Below, in pieces: positions 1 to 5,569 of a DNA stretch of 6,069 nt. Below the pieces are notes generated by a model that had not been told where the DNA came from, searched no databases, and saw only the letters and a list, made by a program, of their open reading frames with translations. Source of the DNA: an uncultured Gammaproteobacteria bacterium (lineage in GTDB: Bacteria; Pseudomonadota; Gammaproteobacteria; Ga0077536); NCBI GenBank assembly GCA_903866355.1, contig CAIPNE010000817.1:1-6069 (forward strand), given 5' to 3'. The translations under genes were made by a program, and so were the position numbers. The stretch's first letter is position 1. Each line of letters begins with the position of its first letter.

Positions 1-558
1 CTGATGTTCGTCGTGCTCGATTTACTCGATTACGTCTATCACCGCACCATGCATCGGGTTAAGCCTTTTTGGCGCTTTCATTTGTATCATCACAGCGACC
101 GCCAAATCGATGTCACGACCACCGTGCGGGAACATCCGGGCGAAACCTTCATCCGCAACTGCTTCCTCATGTTCTGGGTGTTCTTGTGTGGCGCTACCCC
201 CGAGATCTTGGTGCTACGCCAAAGCGCGCAAACCACTATCAATCTGTGGTCCCACAGCAGTACACGTCTGCCTGAACGATGGGGACGAATGGTCAGCTGG
301 CTATTTGTAACGCCCAATCTCCATCAGGTGCATCACCATTTCGAATTGCCCTACACCAACCGCAACTTCGGCGACGTCTTCAGCGTTTGGGACCGGTTGT
401 TCGGAACCTTGGTCCACCGGGCGCGCAAGGACATCGTGTGCGGCGTAGAAACCCACATCAACGGCGAAGCCGATGTCATACCGCTGGCTATTCTGGCGCG
501 GATCCGAGCGCTGTTTGCTCGGCGCTCCAGAGCGATCACTGTGCGCGGCGAGCGCTGA
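1..558 (+). CDS. Fatty acid hydroxylase / sterol desaturase family membrane protein (5' end missing)
   Basis: This is the C-terminal part of a di-iron membrane oxygenase of the fatty acid hydroxylase / sterol desaturase superfamily. The reading frame is open from the first base, so the true start lies left of the window; the ATG at base 4 is probably internal. The histidine clusters that bind the two irons are visible in order: HRTMH (40-54), HLYHH (79-93) and HQVHH (322-336). Between them are an REHPGE segment (127-144) and a histidine at 253. The family's closing signature follows as tNRNFGdvfsvWDRLFGTL at about 355-411. Family members insert a hydroxyl group or double bond into a lipid chain or sterol-like substrate at the cytoplasmic membrane; the substrate cannot be read from this sequence. 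The tail after the signature is basic and ends at TGA 556-558. The next gene is convergent. The family call is firm, the substrate unknown. Confidence 0.9.
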   Translation: MMFVVLDLLDYVYHRTMHRVKPFWRFHLYHHSDRQIDVTTTVREHPGETFIRNCFLMFWVFLCGATPEILVLRQSAQTTINLWSHSSTRLPERWGRMVSWLFVTPNLHQVHHHFELPYTNRNFGDVFSVWDRLFGTLVHRARKDIVCGVETHINGEADVIPLAILARIRALFARRSRAITVRGER

Positions 559-563
559 GCATT

Positions 564-602
564 GTGGGCCTGCGGCGTGTTCTAACCAGCCCACCTCGGG
601 CT
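564..602 (+). terminator. Weak inverted repeats after the hydroxylase gene
   Basis: Six bases after the stop codon, GTGGGC (564-569) can pair with GCCCAC (589-594) across a 19-base loop. Alternatively, AGCCC (588-592) pairs with GGGCT (598-602) around a 5-base loop. The two pairings are mutually exclusive. No run of T follows, so this is not a textbook intrinsic terminator. It lies between convergent genes, where a terminator would be expected, and that is most of the support. Confidence 0.2.
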
Positions 603-690
603 TAACGCTCGCGGGTTGTAACGGGTTGCTTGAGCCTAAGTTACGCCTCGCTAGGTCTTGTGCCGAGGCACAGCGCCAGCCGGCGCAAGC

Positions 691-1326
691 TCACCGACCC
701 ACAGGCACCTGCCCAGCGCCTACCGCCGGTGGGGTCGAACACCCTGCCACCAGGGCGGTCGACAATCGATAATTGTTAAATTCGCGATCACGCGCGTAGC
801 CGCACACCACCGCGGTATCCACTGCCAGTGACTGCACGTCAGGTTTCACGCTGAAGGTAAAACTGGGATCGCAATCCCCACCGCATTGTTGGTAGAGCAG
901 CCTGCCATCGCTACCCCGCCCTTGCGAAAACTCCATGAGCCAGGCGTCGAAGGCCGCCACGTTTGGAAACGTACGCGGTCCATAACGCAGCGGACGAGCC
1001 TGCGTCTGACGCACCATTTGGTGACATAAAGCCTGTTGCTGTGCCATGGGCAAATAAGCCGAGGGCGTGACTCTCAATAAAATCGTTGGCGCGGCGGCGC
1101 TGCCGCAAGCACCAACACAGGGTGTGCCCTGCGCTGCCGTGGCCGACACGACGGCGGCACTCAGCAGTTTCTTTGCCACCGCCCGAATGGAACTGGGGTG
1201 TTCGGCGAGGTTATACATGACGCCAGCCGAGCCTTGCTCGCTCATTAAGGCCGTTTCGACCGGTGGCGCGGCACACGCCGGCTGGACCGGAAGGTCGGCG
1301 GCGAGGGTCGAACGTGCCAGCAGCAA
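691..1326 (-). CDS. Putative exported cysteine-rich protein of unknown function
   Basis: I do not recognise this family. From the TTG at 1324-1326 the product is 211 residues; it ends at TGA 691-693. Eight cysteines are spread along it (residues 18, 70, 74, 101, 148, 152, 175 and 196), including a PCVGAC and a CGGDC motif. Other distinctive stretches are LLRVTPSAYLPM (83-94), AFDAWLMEFSQGRG (125-138) and VVCGYARDREFNNYRLS (173-189), which look like a conserved domain. The even cysteine count and an N-terminal hydrophobic stretch ending in LAA suggest a periplasmic, disulfide-bonded protein. The start is doubtful: TTG 1326 has no clear ribosome binding site and falls inside the apparent signal peptide, whose in-frame sequence continues upstream to a TAG at 1375-1377 without ATG, GTG or TTG. 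In-frame ATGs also exist at residues 28 and 37. A real gene is likely because motif-like segments persist over 200 residues, but function is unknown. Confidence 0.6.
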   Translation of the reverse strand: MLLARSTLAADLPVQPACAAPPVETALMSEQGSAGVMYNLAEHPSSIRAVAKKLLSAAVVSATAAQGTPCVGACGSAAAPTILLRVTPSAYLPMAQQQALCHQMVRQTQARPLRYGPRTFPNVAAFDAWLMEFSQGRGSDGRLLYQQCGGDCDPSFTFSVKPDVQSLAVDTAVVCGYARDREFNNYRLSTALVAGCSTPPAVGAGQVPVGR

Positions 1327-1377
1327 ACTTGCGATGAGCGCAAGGGACGGAGATGAGTTGATAAGCTTGCGTTCCTA

Positions 1378-1826
1378 CTGGTTGGATGATGCTCACGATC
1401 GTAACTGAGGGCCACAGCAGCTTGGCCGTCGGCCATGGCCAAACAGGTCGCCGCGCACCGTCTCCCTGCTAGCCTAGCGAACTAGCGTGCTGACGCCAGC
1501 CGGTACGGAGTATGAATGAGTTGGGCGCGCCGTGGCGACCTTGGCCGATTTTGGGCCGCAGCTAGATCGCACGGCGTTTGCACGCACGCGAACCCGAGGG
1601 ACTAGCCCGAGTACCGTGGGTTGGGGGCTAGACGGAGCGGAACTGCCCATTGCGGGGGAGATCCCGGCCGCGACGAGAGTTGGCCGCGCCAAATCCGCAC
1701 GCGGCCTAATCGTTGCGCGCCCAGTGGCGCGGCACACTAAAAGTTGGGGCGGCCTGAGCTGACACGCGCGCCCTTCACGAGCGTCGCTGTGACGCACCGG
1801 CCCCCTGCAGCGGTGGTCAGCTAGCG
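1378..1826. other. Gene-free stretch between the cysteine-rich gene and the MFS gene
   Basis: No gene is supported here. Open frames exist on both strands (plus 1532-1762 with a GTG start; minus 1474-1962, which runs into the transporter in another frame), but neither has a ribosome binding site or a recognisable motif. Small structures present are GGCCATGGCC (1431-1440), lying within a larger TTGGCC/GGCCAA repeat (1422-1442); three CTAGC units at 1469-1486; a GCGTC/GACGC hairpin (1781-1795); and a 7-base inverted repeat AGCTGAC/GTCAGCT (1757-1763 with 1816-1822). The left part should hold the promoter of the minus-strand cysteine-rich gene and the right part the 3' end of the transporter message. 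No convincing -35/-10 pair was found. Confidence 0.5.
1781..1795 (-). terminator. Possible 3' hairpin of the MFS transcript
   Basis: A perfect 5-base-pair stem (GCGTC, loop GCTGT, GACGC) sits about 31 bases beyond the transporter stop codon in the direction of its transcription. A wider AGCTGAC/GTCAGCT repeat (1757-1763 and 1816-1822) encloses it. No T-run follows on the minus strand, so it may only be a 3'-end stabilising structure, or chance. Confidence 0.2.
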
Positions 1827-3113
1827 CTAAGTTGCCTGCGCGCGGCGCCGCTGCTGACGCGCGGCCCAGCCCGCCAGCCCCGCGCACACCCCGCTCATCG
1901 CGGCGATTGCGAAGGGCACCGTATAACTGCCCGTGAGGTCGTGTAGATACCCACCCATCCAAGGCCCCACGGCGCTGCCGGTCGCGCTGCCGAACAAACC
2001 CACGCCCATAATCGCGCCGAAATGCCGACCTTCAAACCGGTCACTGACCATCGCCGGCGTGATGGCGGCAGTCGCCGCATACCCTAAGCCCAATAGCACG
2101 GCATAAGCATAAGCGCCCCCTTGGTTCGGGGTGTTACCCACCAACAGCAGCGCGCCCACCGCGGCCACCAACACCGCCACCCCCCCGACATAGACCCGTT
2201 CGCGCTCCACCCGATCGGATAACCACCCACCACCGGTCTTGCCAAAAATACTGGCCAAACCAACCACACCCACCACCGAGGCGGCGACCATTGCCGAAAT
2301 CCCGTGGTCCACGAGAAATGCCACCTGATGGACGTGTAAGGTTTGTGAACACACGCTGCCGCAGAAGAACGTGGCGACCATCAGCCAGAACGGCGCCGTG
2401 GCCATAGCTTGTTTGAGGGTTAACGAGCGTTGGGTGCGCGCCGCCAATGTGGCGGCGCCGACCGTGGGCCGCACTACTGCGGGTGTTACGTACGCAGATT
2501 CGCGGAGCAAAAAAAGTGCGGCCGGCAGCATGCACCCGGTGCAGATAAGACCCAGCACGCGAAATGCGGTCCGCCAGCCGTAACTTTCGATCAGGTACTC
2601 ACACAACGGCACGACCACCAGCATCCCCACCCCCACCCCGGAGCTGACGATGCCCAGCGCCAAGCCTAGCCGACGCTGGAAACGCCGTTGTACTTGCATC
2701 ACCGCCGGAATCCAACCGCAGCACGCGACCGCGATCGCAGTGCAGCCACCAAATCCCAAATAGAGCTGCCAAGGCGTTTGGATAAAACTGTTCAGGTATA
2801 GCGAGCCGCCCAGCGCCAGACTGCCCACCACCACCACCAGCGGTGGGCGCACCCGATCGCACAACATCCCCAACAGGGGATTTGCGATGCCTTGCACCAG
2901 CGCAAATACCGAAAAGGCGCCGCCGAGGATGGAACGGCTCCAGCCGAAATCCTTCAGCAGCGCAACCAAAAACACGCCATACGCATACCAACTGCCGTAG
3001 GCCAAGGCGAGGGTCAAGGCGATGAGCCCCAGACTTAAAAATTGACGCGCGCGATCAGAGCGCCAAAACCGCGGTGCGGCACCTCGAGGGGCGTTCATAC
3101 CAAAAACCGTCAT
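1827..3113 (-). CDS. MFS transporter, monocarboxylate / oxalate-formate antiporter-like
   Basis: A 428-residue inner-membrane carrier of the major facilitator superfamily, the usual length for a 12-helix member. Hydrophobic segments fall at roughly 26-50, 62-84, 92-110, 116-138, 150-172, 183-204, 241-268, 274-294, 308-326, 332-354, 364-384 and 397-418, with a polar central loop near 206-236. The MFS loop signature appears twice: GMLCDRVRP (82-90) and its pseudo-repeat GGWLSDRVERERV (295-307). Features typical of the monocarboxylate / oxalate-formate branch are YGVFLVALLKDFGWSRS (45-61) early in the protein and SDRFEGRHFGAIMG (357-370) before helix 11. The expected substrate is therefore a small organic monoanion, but none can be named. 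Translation may begin at ATG 3111-3113 or at the ATG five codons later (3096-3098); neither has a strong ribosome binding site. It is divergent from the chorismate mutase-dehydratase gene, with 869 bp between them, and shares no operon with any gene here. The MFS call is secure; the subfamily is likely. Confidence 0.92.
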   Translation of the reverse strand: MTVFGMNAPRGAAPRFWRSDRARQFLSLGLIALTLALAYGSWYAYGVFLVALLKDFGWSRSILGGAFSVFALVQGIANPLLGMLCDRVRPPLVVVVGSLALGGSLYLNSFIQTPWQLYLGFGGCTAIAVACCGWIPAVMQVQRRFQRRLGLALGIVSSGVGVGMLVVVPLCEYLIESYGWRTAFRVLGLICTGCMLPAALFLLRESAYVTPAVVRPTVGAATLAARTQRSLTLKQAMATAPFWLMVATFFCGSVCSQTLHVHQVAFLVDHGISAMVAASVVGVVGLASIFGKTGGGWLSDRVERERVYVGGVAVLVAAVGALLLVGNTPNQGGAYAYAVLLGLGYAATAAITPAMVSDRFEGRHFGAIMGVGLFGSATGSAVGPWMGGYLHDLTGSYTVPFAIAAMSGVCAGLAGWAARQQRRRAQAT

Positions 3114-3204
3114 CCGAGAAACAGCCGTGGAGTGTCGCGTGAACCACCGCAGTTGAACAGTACCGTTGCCACAGGATGGTCTGCGCGAAGGGGGGCGGCC
3201 GCAA

Positions 3205-3233
3205 CTGCTGATATTCAGCAGGCCTAATGCCTG
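3205..3233. promoter_or_regulatory. Two overlapping inverted repeats upstream of the MFS gene
   Basis: A perfect 17-base dyad, CTGCTGA-TAT-TCAGCAG (3205-3221), lies 92-108 bases upstream of the transporter ATG. A second perfect dyad, CAGGC-CTAAT-GCCTG (3219-3233), starts inside the right arm of the first and shares its CAG. On DNA this could be an operator for a dimeric repressor or activator; if transcribed on the minus strand, the two hairpins would be mutually exclusive. The regulator and the mechanism are unknown; only the symmetry is seen. Confidence 0.4.
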
Positions 3234-3936
3234 GGTTTCTCCAACGCGGCGAGCAGCGATATCCGCGATGTCTTAGCTGACCAGTAATTGTTGAGCGAAT
3301 AGGGTTATCCCGACCCACCCGGTTGCGGGGACCATTGGCCCGACGGTTTTCTAGCCACTCGCGCGTGGCCTCAACGGCCGGCTGTTGAAGAGCCCAGGCG
3401 GACCTTCTCTTACCGCAAAAAACCTATCGGCGTCGGTTGAATCCCTCATCGAGCCGGCCATGGTGCTCGCGATTTGCAGCGAGCAAGCGGCGCGAATTCA
3501 GGGGTACCGATGCAGACCTACGCGCGTCTGCTTTCTCGCCGAGTGGCTGGGGTCTCAACGAGCGCTGCCAATGGAACGCCGATTTGCCTAGGATTGGGCG
3601 GGATAGTCGCGCCGACTGCGGCAATATTCTGTTCTCGCTGCGGCCAGACACCGAATTTGGCGGCAGTAACAAGCCGGCCCGTACCTTGATGTTCCTAGAT
3701 GTCATGGAAATTTTTGACTCGACGAGAAACTGATCATCGCGCGCGGCAAGGTGCTCCCGCCATTTCTAGGCGCCAGTAATGAGGCTTCATGAGGGCGCAC
3801 ACCCGCCGACCTGCAGGCATTACCGTGGCGGATCAGTCACAAAGAAGGTCGTGGTGGGATACGCCAAACGTGTCACGCCAACTAGACAGATAAATGGCTG
3901 CTGGGTAAAACAACCTCGCTAACTGAATCAACACCG

Positions 3937-3954
3937 CCGGATTAACCCATCCGG
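3937..3954. promoter_or_regulatory. 18-base dyad just upstream of the aroQ-pheC fusion gene
   Basis: CCGGAT-TAACCC-ATCCGG is a perfect 6-base inverted repeat with a 6-base centre, ending 28 bases before the ATG at 3983. It could be an operator over the promoter or start region, or a hairpin in the 5' leader. It does not resemble the TyrR box (TGTAAA-N6-TTTACA) known from enterobacterial aromatic genes, and no phenylalanine- or tyrosine-rich leader peptide was seen. Confidence 0.35.
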
Positions 3955-3982
3955 GACCGCAATCCTCCACGAGCAATAAGCG

Positions 3983-5305
3983 ATGATAACGCCCCTAAAC
4001 CACTGTCCTACTCGCACAACTTGGATCCCACACCGTTGGGGTCACGTCTGTGCCCGCCTGTTGATGCTAACGCTGTGTTGGCCATGGCTCGCGGTTGCGG
4101 ATCCCGCGCTGATGGACGAAGCCACCGCGGTGGCGGCAGTTTTCGATCGCGTGGGTGAGAGGCTCGCGCTGATGCCCGGCGTGGCGGCCGCCAAATGGCA
4201 CGCTGGCACGCCGATACTCGATGCCGCGCGTGAGCGTGCGGTGCTCGCACAGGCCACGACAGCTGCTGCTGCGATGGGGCTATCCGGCATCACGGCGCTG
4301 GCTACCCTGCAGATGCGGCTGGCCCGCGAGACCCAAGTCCACTACCACGCCCTATGGCGCGACCAAGGCTGCTCGCTGGCAACCGGGTGCCCCCCTACCC
4401 CGCAGCTGGCCGTTTTGCGGCAACAGTTGGATGGCCTAGCCGGCCAACTATTGCGCGCGTTGTATCTGGCGGCCCCGGCTCTCGCAAACCCGGACTTTAG
4501 CGCGCGTTATCGCGAGTTGGCCAAGCGGCGTCTGGCCACCAGTATTCCGCTGGCAGCGGATCAAGAGCAATTGTTAACCGCGCTGGCTGCGCTGCGTCGA
4601 ATCGCGGCACCGGGCCTGGCAGCCATCCGGGCCAGCGGCGTGCTGCGCCTCGGTGTGAGTGGCGATTACGCGCCGTTTAGCTTGGTCGAAGACGGCCAGA
4701 TTCGTGGCGCTGATATTGAGTTGGGTCTCGCCCTTGCGCGCCATCTCAGGGTAACACCGGTATTCGTGGCGACCAGTTGGCCCACGCTGTTAAATGATCT
4801 GGCGAGCGCGCGCTTCGACATCGCCTTGGGGGGTGTTTCTGTAACCCCCGAGCGGGCCGCCGTGGGGCTGTTCTCGGTGCCTTACTATACGGGCGGGAAA
4901 ACCATTCTGGCACGCTGTGCTGAGCGTTCCCGCTTTGAGCATCTCGCCGATTTGGACACCCCCGAGGTCCGGGTGATCGTCAACCCCGGCGGCACCAATG
5001 AACGCTACGTTCACGAGCATTTGCACGCTGCGCACATCTTGGTCCACCCGGATAACCGAACCATTTTTGAGGAAATCATCGCCGGCCGGGCCGACGCCAT
5101 GATCACCGACGATGTGGAGGTGGAGCTCCAAATACGCCGCCACCCAACCCTCTGCCGTACTTTCCCCGGTCTCCTGACGCACGCCGACAAAGCACTCCTG
5201 ATGCCACCAGATCCCAAACTCAAGCAGGTGGTGGATCGCTGGTTGGAGGCGCAACTCGCGGCGGGCCGGCCAGCGCGCCTCATTGAGCAATTTAGCGCGC
5301 CCTAA
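3983..5305 (+). CDS. pheC: Exported bifunctional chorismate mutase (AroQ-gamma) / cyclohexadienyl dehydratase (PheC)
   Basis: A 440-residue fusion predicted to act in the periplasm. Residues 1-39 form a signal peptide: positive n-region (R18, R25), hydrophobic core from L26, likely cleavage after AVA39. Residues about 40-208 match secreted-type (AroQ-gamma) chorismate mutases, including the extra C-terminal helices. Compared from memory with M. tuberculosis Rv1885c and the E. coli mutase domain, active-site positions appear as R60, K71, D80, R83, Q118 (the E. coli Gln88 position) and R146; the Ser/Thr position reads A114. Residues about 209-440 match PheC, a solute-binding-protein-fold dehydratase turning prephenate into phenylpyruvate and arogenate into phenylalanine. 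Its motifs are SGVLRLGVSGDYAPFS (218-233), TSWPTLLND (264-272), RFDIALGGVS (277-286), NPGGTNE (334-340), VHPDN (354-358), TDDVE (375-379) and HPTLC (387-391). E379 seems to occupy the proposed general-acid position. C312 and C391 may form a disulfide. ATG 3983 is the first start after an in-frame TAA at 3977-3979; the ribosome binding site is weak. Consecutive steps in one chain suggest channelling in an overflow route to phenylalanine. Confidence 0.93.
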   Translation: MITPLNHCPTRTTWIPHRWGHVCARLLMLTLCWPWLAVADPALMDEATAVAAVFDRVGERLALMPGVAAAKWHAGTPILDAARERAVLAQATTAAAAMGLSGITALATLQMRLARETQVHYHALWRDQGCSLATGCPPTPQLAVLRQQLDGLAGQLLRALYLAAPALANPDFSARYRELAKRRLATSIPLAADQEQLLTALAALRRIAAPGLAAIRASGVLRLGVSGDYAPFSLVEDGQIRGADIELGLALARHLRVTPVFVATSWPTLLNDLASARFDIALGGVSVTPERAAVGLFSVPYYTGGKTILARCAERSRFEHLADLDTPEVRVIVNPGGTNERYVHEHLHAAHILVHPDNRTIFEEIIAGRADAMITDDVEVELQIRRHPTLCRTFPGLLTHADKALLMPPDPKLKQVVDRWLEAQLAAGRPARLIEQFSAP

Positions 5306-5360
5306 AACAGGCGCTCTCCCCTGCCTGCGGTGCCACGCTAGCCCTGCGTGTGCCGCATCA

Positions 5361-5382
5361 CTCAGCGCTGTGTTCGGCTGAG
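5361..5382 (+). terminator. Candidate 3' hairpin of the fusion-gene transcript
   Basis: CTCAGC and GCTGAG form a perfect 6-base-pair stem around a 10-base loop, 55 bases beyond the TAA stop. The following bases are not T-rich, so intrinsic termination is doubtful; Rho-dependent ending or a stabilising hairpin are alternatives. Confidence 0.25.
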
Positions 5383-5558
5383 GCTCATCAGATGAATCAA
5401 CTGTGCGCGACATCTGCCCTGCCCCGTTCGCGAGAAAATTGCGCGCAGGCCCGGGCGGGGTTTACACCCGTGCGGGTGGGCAACCAGCCAAAAAAAAACT
5501 AAATTCAATCGTCCAATATTGATGACGCGAATTCTGCGTTAGCGCCCCCTAAACACCC

Positions 5559-5562
5559 GAGG
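5559..5562 (+). promoter_or_regulatory. Ribosome binding site deciding a GTG start
   Basis: GAGG lies seven bases before the GTG at 5570-5572, ideal Shine-Dalgarno spacing. The in-frame TAG at 5540-5542 leaves no other ATG, GTG or TTG upstream, so this site fixes the start of the hydrolase gene. Confidence 0.7.
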
Positions 5563-5569
5563 TACTCAC

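Larger units (their letters stand above)
3114..3982. other. Long divergent intergenic region with anonymous open frames
   Basis: This gap lies between the starts of two divergent genes. Near the transporter it holds two overlapping inverted repeats (3205-3233), and near the other gene an 18-base dyad (3937-3954). From about 3385 to 3733 several frames of 68-98 codons are open at once: plus 3385-3591, 3437-3733 and 3474-3689, and minus 3424-3705. None has a convincing ribosome binding site, hydrophobic pattern, catalytic motif or family resemblance I recognise. Simultaneous openness in several frames fits G+C-rich non-coding sequence, a decayed gene or a dispersed intergenic repeat better than a gene. 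No consensus sigma-70 promoter was found; a TTGACT at 3714-3719 lacks a partner -10 box at usual spacing. Confidence 0.5.
5306..5569. other. Intergenic region with dyad symmetry after the fusion gene
   Basis: No gene is supported here. CAGGC/GCCTG (5308-5312 with 5323-5327) and the stronger CTCAGC/GCTGAG (5361-5366 with 5377-5382, 10-base loop) could end or stabilise the fusion-gene transcript, though neither is followed by a T-run. Further right are a CACCCG-TG-CGGGTG palindrome (5465-5478) and a run of nine A (5490-5498), then A+T-richer sequence up to about 5520 that may belong to the promoter of the next gene. No clear -35/-10 pair could be assigned. Confidence 0.35.

Noticed and set aside
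1532..1762. Plus-strand 76-codon frame starting with GTG
   Set aside because: No ribosome binding site, no recognisable motif, and low-complexity composition typical of chance frames in G+C-rich DNA.
1474..1962. Minus-strand open frame of 162 codons
   Set aside because: It overlaps the 3' end of the well-supported transporter in another frame, lacks a ribosome binding site and shows no motif.
3424..3705. Minus-strand 93-codon frame in the divergent gap
   Set aside because: It competes with three plus-strand frames over the same bases and has no start signal or family motif; kept only as an observation about the block.
3714..3742. TTGACT as a possible -35 box
   Set aside because: The bases at 17-base spacing (TCGCGC) do not resemble a -10 box, and the site is about 270 bases from the next start codon.
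4790..5413. Minus-strand open frame of 207 codons
   Set aside because: It is antisense to the PheC domain, whose motifs are unmistakable, so it is a shadow.
5465..5498. GC-rich palindrome followed by nine A, resembling an intrinsic terminator
   Set aside because: On the plus strand the tract is A, not T; on the minus strand the T-run comes before the hairpin rather than after it. Neither strand gives a terminator.
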